Shown: positions 30,295-41,277 of the stretch, in pieces
How positions within the stretch are numbered: the stretch's first letter is position 1
Layout of the letters: every line of letters starts with the position of its first letter
Origin: Methyloversatilis universalis FAM5
GTDB taxonomy: Bacteria > Pseudomonadota > Gammaproteobacteria > Burkholderiales > Rhodocyclaceae
DNA: 64,000 nt
Reading direction: 5' to 3'
Assembly (NCBI RefSeq): GCF_000214035.2
Contig: NZ_AFHG01000029.1
Coordinates: 124,001 to 188,000, forward strand
The notes under the pieces: generated by a model
What the model was told of the DNA's origin: nothing
Databases searched by the model: none
What the model saw: only the letters and a program-made list of their open reading frames with translations
Made by a program: the position numbers and the translations under genes

Positions 30295-30675
30295 ATGAGC
30301 GAGGTGCGAAGCTATCGCGATTTGCTGGTCTGGCAACGCGCAATGGACCTTGCCCTTGCTGTCTATTCCCTGAGCCGAAGTTTCCCCGAGTGCGAGCGCT
30401 TCGCGCTGGTGAGCCAGTTGCGACGCGCCGCTGTTTCGGTCCCCTCGAATATCGCCGAAGGCCATGCAAGAAGCTCCACGCGTGATTTCCTGCGTTTTCT
30501 GTCGATCGCTGCCGGCTCTCTTGCCGAGATCGAAACCCAGCTCCTTCTGTCGCATCGCCTTGATTACGTGGATGCGCAACGTATGAACGTCACGCTGAAG
30601 GACGCCGATGAACTCGGCCGGATGATCAGAGGCCTGCAAGCCTCCCTCTCGTCGCGTCTCGCGGACTCCCCCTAG
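30295..30675 (+). CDS. Four-helix bundle protein, 23S rRNA intervening-sequence family
   Basis: 126 residues that match the S23/IVS family pattern throughout: [20 protein letters not shown], then [19 protein letters not shown] near 40-58 and [19 protein letters not shown] near 66-84. Members form small pentameric or related helical bundles; they were first found in intervening sequences in 23S rRNA genes, and the same fold occurs as the Avd accessory protein of diversity-generating retroelements. No reverse transcriptase or template repeat is near, so an Avd role is not supported. Start ATG 30295 fits the family; no good ribosome site. The last codons and stop lie inside the right inverted-repeat arm. 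Function unknown. Confidence 0.88.
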   Translation: MSEVRSYRDLLVWQRAMDLALAVYSLSRSFPECERFALVSQLRRAAVSVPSNIAEGHARSSTRDFLRFLSIAAGSLAEIETQLLLSHRLDYVDAQRMNVTLKDADELGRMIRGLQASLSSRLADSP

Positions 30676-30693
30676 CCCCCAGCCCCTGTCCCC
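30668..30693. repeat. Right inverted-repeat arm of the IVS-type element
   Basis: A 26-bp C-rich segment; its reverse complement aligns with 30257-30284 with one gap and about four mismatches. It covers the final codons and stop of the four-helix-bundle gene and ends 17 bp before guaA. Confidence 0.65.
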
Positions 30694-30710
30694 TGATTCC
30701 TGAATACCCC

Positions 30711-32315
<1,605 letters not shown>

Positions 32316-32366
32316 AACCGGTCAGGCCCTGCCCGGGCCGCTGGCCGGCGCAGACCTGATTCCTCT

Positions 32367-32398
32367 GAAAGCCCGGAAATCCGGGCTTTCTTCGTTTT
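32367..32398 (+). terminator. Intrinsic terminator after guaA
   Basis: A perfect 11-bp stem (GAAAGCCCGGA at 32367-32377, complement at 32380-32390) with a short loop and the tail TTCGTTTT. It lies 52 bp after the guaA stop. Confidence 0.85.
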
Positions 32399-32668
32399 GT
32401 GCCCCCGCCTTGCAGGGGGGCGTGCGCCGGCGTTCGGTTAAATCTTGTGTGCGCGCTTCCGGACGCGCTTTCGTCGCGCTGACGGCCGAAATTGGTGCGA
32501 GAATTCTCGACGCCTGTCCGCGCTTTCCGGCCGGCCGGGCGCCCGCCAGAACAACGAGAACCGGTCCGCCAGACCTCATATCCGTATCGCCATGTCCATG
32601 TCCAAACCACCGGCCAGAGTGGTGCCCGACCGCTCGGCATTCAGTGCTGTCGCCCGCGGGAGCGAACG
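32399..32668. other. Non-coding leader between guaA and the signalling block
   Basis: About 270 bp with no convincing gene. It contains a perfect 12-bp palindrome CGAGAATTCTCG at 32498-32509. I see no clear sigma-70 promoter pair; the promoter of the signalling genes must lie in this gap or be unusual. Confidence 0.5.
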
Positions 32669-33779
<1,111 letters not shown>

Positions 33780-33796
<17 letters not shown>

Positions 33797-36674
33797 AGCA
33801 GACAGGGATACACCGGTGAGCCGGGCGCGTGCCGACGCCCGGGCAGCGGTGCTGATGGTGGTGCTCGGCTACGCCGGCGTGGCGGCGTGCTGGATACTGC
33901 TGTCCGATCACCTGCTGTATGCGCTGACCCGCGATTCGCTGGATTTCGCGCACGCCAGCATGATCAAGGGGGGGCTGTTCGTCGCGATAACGGCGCTGGC
34001 GCTTTATCTGCTGGTGAGCCGCCTCTACGCGCGTTCTATCGACGCGCTGGAGAGCGAGCACGCGATGCTGGCGCAGCGCGCCCAGACGCAGGCACTGCTC
34101 GATGCCATCATCCGCAGTTCGTCCGATCCGGTCTTCGCCAAGGACGCACAAGGCCGCTACCTGCTGATGAATCCAGAGGTGGCGCGCCTGTTCAAGGTCG
34201 ATGCCGAGGCGCTGCTCGGTTGCGATGACAGCGTCTTTCTTCCGCCGGAGGTTGCGCGCCGCGTACGCGCCAATGACCGCCTGGTGATGGAACACGGCAA
34301 GGTACTGCGTTTCGAGGAGCGTCTGCCCACGGTGGACGGCGAGCGTGTGTTCCTCACCACCAAGGGGCCGCTGCTCGATGCCGGCGGTCGGGTGATCGGC
34401 CTGTACGGTGTTGCGCGCGACATGACCGAGCGCCTGCACGCCGAACACGCGCTGCGCGACAGCGAGGCGCGCTTCCGCCGCCTGTTCGAATTCGCTCCGG
34501 TCGCCTACCAGTCGCTGGACCAGGAAGGCCGTTTCCTCGACGTAAACCCGATGCTGTGCGAACTGCTGGGCTATGAGGCGCAGGAGATGCTGGGCCGGCC
34601 TTTCGGCGATTTCTGGGTGCCGTCACAGCGCGACCGTTTCCAGGGCAATTTCCAGCGGTTCAAATGCACGCTGAAGGCGCGGGGCGAAGTGCGGCTGCTG
34701 CATCGCGACGGACACGAAAAAGTCTGTCTGATCGTGGGGCGTGTCGAGACCGATGCCCAGGGCCAGTTCATGCGCACCCATTGCGTGCTGACCGACATCA
34801 CCGATCAGGCGGAGGCCCGGCGCGCGCTCGAGGAACGTGAAACCCTGCTGCGCGAGATCGGCGAGATCGCCCAGGTGGGCGGCTGGTCGCTGGATATCGC
34901 CAGCGGACGGCTGTCGGTCACCGACGAGGTCATGCACATCTATGGTGCCGAACCGGGCCAGCTTGCCTCGCTCGATCTCGCGCTGGACCGGCTGGAGGAC
35001 GCAGGGCGACAACGGGTGCTGGACTCGATTTCGCGCGCGGTGACGCACGGCACCTCCTACGACCTCGAACTGCCGATCACCACCACCGCCGGACAGATCA
35101 AATGGGTGCGCGCGCTGGGCGTGCCGGTGGTCGAGGACGGTCATGTGGTGCGGCTGCGCGGCACGGTGCAGGACATCACCGAAAGGCGTCGCCTGAAGGA
35201 CGAACTGCTGGCACACCAGGAACAGCTGGAGGAGCAGGTGCAGCAGCGCACGTCTGAACTGGCGGTGGCCAAGGAGGCGGCCGAATCGGCCAACCGTTCC
35301 AAGAGCCTGTTCCTGGCCAATATGAGCCATGAAATGCGGACGCCGATGAACGCCATCATCGGGCTGACCCACCTGCTGTCGAAATCGGTGCTGGACGCCA
35401 CGCAGCTGGCCCAGGCACGCAAGATCGAAGCTGCGGCCAGCCATCTGCGCCACATCATCGACGACGTGCTCGACCTGTCGCGCATCGAGGCCGACAAGCT
35501 GGTGCTGGAAACCAGCGCCTTCCGCATCGATGCACTGCTCGATCAGGCGCGTTCGATGATGCTCGAACGCGCCGAGGAGCGCGGGCTGGTCATCCGTGTC
35601 CGGCACGAAGGCGTGCCCGCGGTGCTGCGCGGCGACATGACGCGGCTGCGCCAGGCCCTGCTGAACTACCTCAGCAATGCGGTCAAATTCACCGAGCGCG
35701 GACAGATCGAACTGTCGGCGTCGGTGGTCGAGCGTGACGCGGACAGCGTGGTGGTGAGCTTCGATGTGAGCGACACCGGCATCGGCATCGATTCACGGGA
35801 AATTCCCCGCCTGTTCCGGGCCTTCGAACAGGCCGACCCGAGCACCACCCGCCGCTTCGGCGGCAGCGGTCTCGGCCTGTCCATCACGCGACGGCTGGCC
35901 CAGCTGATGGGCGGCGATGCCGGTGCCATCAGCAAGCCGGGGCAGGGCAGCCGCTTCTGGTTTACCGCGCGGCTGGGTGTGGGCGCGGACGACGCCAGCG
36001 GCGGCTTCGGCGTCACCGACGACGCCCGCGCCCGCCTGCTGCGCGACTGGCACCATCGTCACGTGCTGGTGGTGGAGGACAACGCCACCAACTGCGAAGT
36101 CGCGCTGGCACTGCTGCAGGACGCCGGGCTGTCGGCGGACGTGGCGGTAGACGGCATCGAGGCGCTCGAACGGGCCGCGCAGCGGCGCTACGATCTGGTG
36201 CTGATGGATCTGCAGATGCCGCGCATGAACGGCATGGACGCCACCCGTCAGCTGCGGCGGCTGGCGGGCTGGTCGACGGTGCCGGTGATCGCCGTGACCG
36301 CGAACGCCTTCGCCGAGGATCGTGGCGCCTGTGTCGAGGCCGGCATGGACGATTTCATCGCCAAGCCGGTCGATCCGGACGAGTTCTACCGGGTGGTGCT
36401 GCGCTGGCTGGAGCGCAGGAGCAGCAATCCCCCGACGGCACGGCGCGCGCCGGACAGCGCGCTGCGCGGCCGCATCGAGGCCCTGCTGCCGCTGCTGGCG
36501 GCCGGCGACACCCGGGCCGGCGCACTGGCGCGTGACATGGCGGCGGATATCGAGTCGCTGGGCGAGGAGGGCGGCGCGCTGCTGCGCTGCATCGCCGCCT
36601 TCGATTACGACGCGGCGCTGGCGTCCGCGCAGCGTCTGGTCCTGCCCACCGGGGTCGCGGCCGGTGCTGCCTGA
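33780..36674 (+). CDS. Membrane hybrid histidine kinase with three PAS domains and receiver
   Basis: 964 residues. Two membrane helices (about 23-45 and 61-80) flank a very short periplasmic loop, so sensing is probably intracellular. Three PAS domains follow (about 105-225, 230-350, 355-475), then HisKA with the phospho-histidine H517 in NMSHEMRTP, HATPase with DTGIGI and [10 protein letters not shown], and a receiver with D810 in LVLMDLQMP. The last 80 residues are helical and resemble an Hpt domain but show no phosphorylatable His. Start ATG 33780 overlaps the HD-GYP gene by 17 bp; GTG 33816 is an alternative. Its receiver and the neighbouring regulators suggest a phosphorelay. Confidence 0.88.
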
Positions 36675-36797
36675 GTTCGCCTGCGCGGTCGTCGCCGGGG
36701 CCGCACGGCGGTCGTTTTAAAGCTTTTTTCGCGCATGCCGTTGCACTGTCTGCATTCGAAACGCAGACTGGCGGCGCCGGTACCGCCGGCTTAACCC

Positions 36798-37820
36798 GTG
36801 AGCCCTATGCCGCCCGGAATCCGCTGCACGCCCGCTGGCACGAACGCATCCTTCCGCCCCTCCTTCCGGTGGGGTGCGGTCATCGCACTGCTGATCGCGG
36901 TGACCGGGCTGCTGGCCGCCTGCGACAGCGCACCGGAACAGCCGCTCCGGGTCGGTCTCAATCCCTGGATCGGCTACGACCCGCTGGTGCTGGCGCGCGA
37001 ACGCCGTCTGTTCCCGCCGGCGGATCTGGGCGTGGTCGAGCTTGAAACCAGCGGTGAAAGCGTCCGTCAGCTGCGCAACGGGCTGATCGACGCGGCTGGC
37101 CTCACCTTGCCGGAGGCGATGGAGCTGGCGGCCGCCGGTGTGGATGTACGCGTGGTCGCGGTGCTCAGCCTGTCCAGAGGTGCGGACGCGGTGCTTGCGC
37201 GCGCCGGGATGAGCCGGCCCGAACATCTGCGGGGCGCCCGGCTGGGCATGGAGGACAGCGCGCTCGCCGCCATCATGCTGCAGCGGCTGCTGGAAGCGGG
37301 CGGTCTGCGGCAGGACGAGGTGCGGGCGGTCATCATGCCCGCGACCGAGCACGAAGCCGCGATGACCCAGGGCAGCGTGGACGCGGTCATCACCTTCGAG
37401 CCGGTCATTTCCCGGCTCGCCTCCGCCGGTTTCAACATCGTGCTCGACAGCGCCAACATGCAGGGCGAGGTGGTGGACGTGCTGGCCGTGCGGGCTGAAA
37501 TACTGCAGAGCCGGCCGCGCCAGGTCGCGCTGCTGCTCGAGGCCTTCGAGCAGGGCCGCCGTGCGCTGCTGGCCGACCCCGAGGCGGCTGCGCGCGAGCT
37601 GGCGGCCGGGGCCGACCTCAGCGTGGAGGAATACGTCAGCGCCCTGGCCCGCATACGGCTGTTCAGCCGCGAGCACAGCGATGCCGCGCTCAGGGCGCTG
37701 CCCGATTCGCCGCTGCTCGCCCTGTCCCGCACCGGCGGTGACCTCAAGGCGAGCGGACGCATCATGCTGGAGCCGGACTGGCGCCGTCTGTTCGTCCAGC
37801 CGGCCGAGGTGCGGCGATGA
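36798..37820 (+). CDS. Lipoprotein ABC-type substrate-binding protein (NMT1/TauA-like) in a signalling operon
   Basis: 340 residues with a signal peptide and lipobox LLAAC (cysteine 42), so it should be anchored in the membrane facing the periplasm. The mature part starts LRVGLNPWIGYDPLVLARER and has the NMT1/THI5-like solute-binding pattern (GLIDAAGLTLPEAMELAAAG; GSVDAVITFEP). Relatives bind sulfonates, nitrate or thiamine precursors; the ligand here is unknown. No permease or ATPase gene is near. Its stop overlaps the following kinase gene in an ATGA junction, which suggests it acts as a sensor partner rather than a transport component. Start is GTG 36798; ATG 36807 is also possible. Confidence 0.85.
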   Translation: MSPMPPGIRCTPAGTNASFRPSFRWGAVIALLIAVTGLLAACDSAPEQPLRVGLNPWIGYDPLVLARERRLFPPADLGVVELETSGESVRQLRNGLIDAAGLTLPEAMELAAAGVDVRVVAVLSLSRGADAVLARAGMSRPEHLRGARLGMEDSALAAIMLQRLLEAGGLRQDEVRAVIMPATEHEAAMTQGSVDAVITFEPVISRLASAGFNIVLDSANMQGEVVDVLAVRAEILQSRPRQVALLLEAFEQGRRALLADPEAAARELAAGADLSVEEYVSALARIRLFSREHSDAALRALPDSPLLALSRTGGDLKASGRIMLEPDWRRLFVQPAEVRR

Positions 37821-40800
37821 GATCGATTGCCGCGCTGCCCTCGCGCACCCTGGTGCCGCTGCTGCTGGTGGTGTTCGCGCTGATGCTGAGCGTCGTGAAC
37901 AATCAGCTGCAGGTGCGCGAGTACCGCAGCGTGGTTCAGGACGAACAGATCCATGCGCTGACCGAGCGCCTGGGGGTCGAACAGGCGATGCTCGACCGTC
38001 TGGTCGCCAACGGCAACCAGCTCCAGCTGCGCCGCGTGGTGGCCGAACTGGGGCTGCGGCCCTACCTGACCCATGCCTACCTGATTGCGCCGGGCGGCCA
38101 CGTGGCGGGTTCGCTGGCGCGGGCCGACGTCGGGCAGGACCGCATCGACCGGGTGGTCGACGCTGACGGCAGCGCCCTGCTGGACCTGCAGGTGCGGCCG
38201 GACCAGACGCTGCACATCGAGCGCTCGCCGGACGGCCGGGCCTTGCTGGCGGTGCTCAGTCTGCAGTCCGGCTACCGGTTGCTGGTACGGTCCGACCTCG
38301 AACTGCCGCTGGCCCAGCGACTGCATGCCAGCCGGCTCGAACTGTGGCGCAATGCCGCGACCATCCTGGTTTCGGCGCTGGTGCTCGCGCTGTTCCTGCA
38401 CGTGTTCTGGCTGCGCCGCGCGAACAGGCTGTCCGAGGCGGCGCGGGCGATTGGCCGCGGCCATCTCGACACCCGGGTGGACATCGGCGGACGCGACGAG
38501 CTGGCGCTGGTGGCCAATGCATTCAACGACATGGCACTGCGTCTGCAGGCCCAGCACGCCGCGCTGCGCGACGGTGAGCGCCGCATGCGCGCCATGTTCG
38601 AACTGGCCGGTGTCGGGGTCGCCCGGATCGATACGCTGCGCGGCCGTTTCCTCGACGTGAATGCCAAGTTCTGCGAAATTGCCGGTCATGGCCGCCACGA
38701 CCTGCTGGCCCTCGACTTCATGCACATCACCCATCCGGACGACCTGCCGGCCGAACTGGCGCAGATGGACGCACTGCGGAGTGGCGGCATCCGCGAGTTC
38801 TCGATGGACAAGCGGCTGCGCCAGCGCGACGGGCGCACCGTCTGGGTGACGCTGAGCGTCACGCCCCTGTGGTCAGCGGGCGAAGCCCCGGACTTTCACA
38901 TCGCGGTGGTGCAGGACATCACCGACAGGTACGAGGCCGATCAGGCGCTCACGCTCGAGCGCAACCGCCTGCGCGAAGCGGAGCGCATTGCCGGGCTGGG
39001 CAGCTGGGAGGTGCATCCGGTCACCGGCCGGGTCTGGTGGTCGGCGGAAATGTTCGTGCTGTTCGGTCTGGACGTGGCCGCCCAGCCACCCATGCTCGAC
39101 GGCTTCCTCGACCTGGTGCATCCGGAGGACCGTGCGGCGGTGGCCAGCGCGCTGGAGCAGATGAAGGCCGGCGCCAGCACGCTGGGTGCGCTCGCCTACC
39201 GCACGTCGCCGGCACGTGGTCCGGTCCGTCATCTGCAGCCCTCGGTCCAGATCGTGACCGACGATGAAGGCCGGGTGCTGAAATATGCCGGAACGCTGAT
39301 GGACACCACCGAGGCGGTCTGCGCCGAACAGGCGCTGCGCGCCTCGGAGGAGCGCCTGCGTGCCACGCTGGAATGCGCGCCCAATGTCGCGGTGCAGTGG
39401 TTCGACCGCGATGGCCGCGTGCTGTACTGGAACCACGCCTCGGCCACGCTGTACGGCTGGGCCATCGACGAGGCGATCGGCCGGCGAATCGACGATCTGG
39501 TTCTTGCCGGCAGCAAAGCACAGGCCTTCATGGCGCGGCTGGAGCGCATACGGCGCGAGAACCTGCGCATCGGCCCGGAAGAACTAGCCGTCCGCCATCG
39601 CGACGGAACGCTGCGCCATATCGAATCGAGCACCTTCTGCATTCCGGGCAGCGACGGCGATCCGATCTTCGTCTGCATGGGCGTCGACATCACCGCGAGA
39701 CGCCGGGCCGAACAGGCGGTCGAGAAGGAGCGCACCCATCTGCGGACCCTGTTCGCAGCGCTGCCCGACATGGTCTGGCTGAAGTCGCCGGAGGGCCGCT
39801 TCATGTCCTGCAACCGCATGGCCGAGCGGGTGATGGGCCTGCGCGAGTCGGAACTGGTGGGCAAGACCGACTACGACCTGTTTCCGCGCGAGGTGGCGGA
39901 CAGCTTCCGCTCGCACGACGAAATGGCGGTCCGCGTGGGCGGGCGTCACATCAACGACGAGTGGCTCACGGTGCGGGACACCGGCGAGCGCATGCTGATG
40001 CAGACCATCAAGCTGCCGATGCGCAATGAAGCCGGCGACCTGATCGGGGTGCTCGGCATCGCCCGCAACATCACGCCGCTGCACGAAACCCAGGAAGAGC
40101 TGCGCGCGCTGAACCGCGAGCTGGAACAGCGGGTGAGCGAGCGCACGCGTGCGCTGTCCGATGCGATGAAGGAGCTGGAATCCTTCTCCTACGCGGTGTC
40201 GCACGACCTGAAAGCGCCGCTGCGCGGGATCGACGGCTACAGCCGCATCCTGCAGGAGGACTACGGCGACCGGCTGGATGACCAGGCGCGGCGCTTCCTC
40301 GGCAACATCCGCAACGGTGCCGCGCAGATGCACGCGCTGATCGAGGACCTGCTGGCCTATTCGCGCATGGAGCGCCGGTCGCTCGAAAGCAGCCGGGTCG
40401 ATCTGGGCGAACTGGTGAAGTCGGTGCTGGCGCGCCGGGCGGACGAACTGGCGGCGGCTTCGGTGCAGGTGATCGGCGAAGTGCCGTCGCTGGTGGTCCG
40501 CGCCGATCGCCAGGGGCTGGATCTGGTGCTGCGCAACCTGATCGACAATGCGCTCAAGTTCAGCCGCGACGCCCGGCCGCCGGTGATTTCGCTCTCGACC
40601 CGGGTCGACGGTGACCGCGTCACGCTGTCGATACGCGACAATGGCATCGGTTTCGACATGAAATACCACGAACGCATTTTCGAGATATTCCAGCGCCTGC
40701 ATCGCAGCGACGAGTTCGCCGGCACCGGTGTCGGTCTCGCGCTGGTGCGCAAGGCCATGCAGCGCATGGGCGGGCGCGTATGGGCGGAAAGCGCCCCGGG

Positions 40801-40837
40801 CGAAGGTGCCTGTTTCAATCTGGAGCTTCCCGCATGA
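37817..40837 (+). CDS. Multi-PAS membrane histidine kinase with periplasmic sensor domain
   Basis: 1006 residues. TM1 (about 11-27) and TM2 (180-199) enclose a periplasmic domain of about 150 residues, followed by HAMP (200-252), four PAS/PAC domains (about 255-375, 380-505, 510-635, 640-765) and a HisKA domain with H796 in FSYAVSHDLKAPLRG, the phytochrome-kinase subtype. The HATPase end has DNALKFSRD, DNGIGFD and GTGVGLALVRK. No receiver is attached; a single-domain receiver gene follows with an ATGA overlap and is the likely target. The periplasmic domain could contact the lipoprotein encoded just upstream (4-bp overlap). Confidence 0.9.
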   Translation: MRSIAALPSRTLVPLLLVVFALMLSVVNNQLQVREYRSVVQDEQIHALTERLGVEQAMLDRLVANGNQLQLRRVVAELGLRPYLTHAYLIAPGGHVAGSLARADVGQDRIDRVVDADGSALLDLQVRPDQTLHIERSPDGRALLAVLSLQSGYRLLVRSDLELPLAQRLHASRLELWRNAATILVSALVLALFLHVFWLRRANRLSEAARAIGRGHLDTRVDIGGRDELALVANAFNDMALRLQAQHAALRDGERRMRAMFELAGVGVARIDTLRGRFLDVNAKFCEIAGHGRHDLLALDFMHITHPDDLPAELAQMDALRSGGIREFSMDKRLRQRDGRTVWVTLSVTPLWSAGEAPDFHIAVVQDITDRYEADQALTLERNRLREAERIAGLGSWEVHPVTGRVWWSAEMFVLFGLDVAAQPPMLDGFLDLVHPEDRAAVASALEQMKAGASTLGALAYRTSPARGPVRHLQPSVQIVTDDEGRVLKYAGTLMDTTEAVCAEQALRASEERLRATLECAPNVAVQWFDRDGRVLYWNHASATLYGWAIDEAIGRRIDDLVLAGSKAQAFMARLERIRRENLRIGPEELAVRHRDGTLRHIESSTFCIPGSDGDPIFVCMGVDITARRRAEQAVEKERTHLRTLFAALPDMVWLKSPEGRFMSCNRMAERVMGLRESELVGKTDYDLFPREVADSFRSHDEMAVRVGGRHINDEWLTVRDTGERMLMQTIKLPMRNEAGDLIGVLGIARNITPLHETQEELRALNRELEQRVSERTRALSDAMKELESFSYAVSHDLKAPLRGIDGYSRILQEDYGDRLDDQARRFLGNIRNGAAQMHALIEDLLAYSRMERRSLESSRVDLGELVKSVLARRADELAAASVQVIGEVPSLVVRADRQGLDLVLRNLIDNALKFSRDARPPVISLSTRVDGDRVTLSIRDNGIGFDMKYHERIFEIFQRLHRSDEFAGTGVGLALVRKAMQRMGGRVWAESAPGEGACFNLELPA

Positions 40838-41277
40838 TCGCGACTCACCTGCAGCCGTCGTCCGGACTGCCCATCCTGCTGGTGGAGGACAACCCGGTCG
40901 ACATCGATCTGACCTGTCGCGCCTTCGCGCGCAACCGGCTCGCCAACCCGATCAGCATCGCGCGTGACGGCGAGGAGGCGCTCGGTCTGATGCAGCGCTG
41001 GGAAGATGGCGAGCTGCCGCCGTCCCTCATCCTGCTCGACATCAAGCTGCCGCGGGTGGACGGGCTCGAAGTGCTGCGTCACCTGAAGACGCACCCGGTG
41101 TTCCGGCGCATACCGGTGGTGGTGCTGACCTCGTCGTCCGAAGACCGCGACCTGCTCGACGCCTATGCGCTGGGCGTGAACTCCTTCATCGTCAAGCCGA
41201 TAGACTTCGACCGTTTCGTCGAAACCGCGAGCCAGATTGAACGTTACTGGTGCGAACTGAATCAACATCCGTCGTGA
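40834..41277 (+). CDS. Single-domain response regulator (Rcp1-like)
   Basis: 147 residues, only a receiver domain. Acidic residues are in ILLVEDNPVDIDL, the phospho-acceptor is D69 in LILLDIKLPRVDG, the switch Ser/Thr is in VVVLTSSSED and the lysine in SFIVKPIDF. This subtype pairs with phytochrome-like kinases, which agrees with the kinase subtype of the gene upstream. It overlaps that gene by 4 bp and the next gene by 1 bp. With no output domain, it likely passes phosphate on or acts by protein contact. Confidence 0.92.
   Translation: MIATHLQPSSGLPILLVEDNPVDIDLTCRAFARNRLANPISIARDGEEALGLMQRWEDGELPPSLILLDIKLPRVDGLEVLRHLKTHPVFRRIPVVVLTSSSEDRDLLDAYALGVNSFIVKPIDFDRFVETASQIERYWCELNQHPS

Larger units (their letters stand above)
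30257..30693 (+). mobile_element. Putative inserted element carrying a four-helix-bundle gene, between guaB and guaA
   Basis: The segment consists of a G-rich left arm, one small gene (30295-30675) and a C-rich right arm that is the imperfect complement of the left. guaB and guaA often lie together, so the segment separates genes expected to be adjacent. The gene has visibly lower G+C and uses codons such as AGA, TTG and CTT that are rare in its neighbours. No transposase and no clear target-site duplication were found, so mobility is inferred from structure and from the IVS family habit of sitting inside 23S rRNA genes with inverted termini. Confidence 0.5.

Noticed and set aside
30295-30675. 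Diversity-generating retroelement accessory protein (Avd)
   Set aside because: The fold family is the same, but no reverse transcriptase, template repeat or variable repeat lies in the neighbourhood.
32492-32668. Longer N-terminus of the HD-GYP response regulator
   Set aside because: The open frame extends upstream but the translated part is Arg/Pro-rich and unlike a receiver; the GTG at 32669 has a ribosome site and leaves a normal receiver start.
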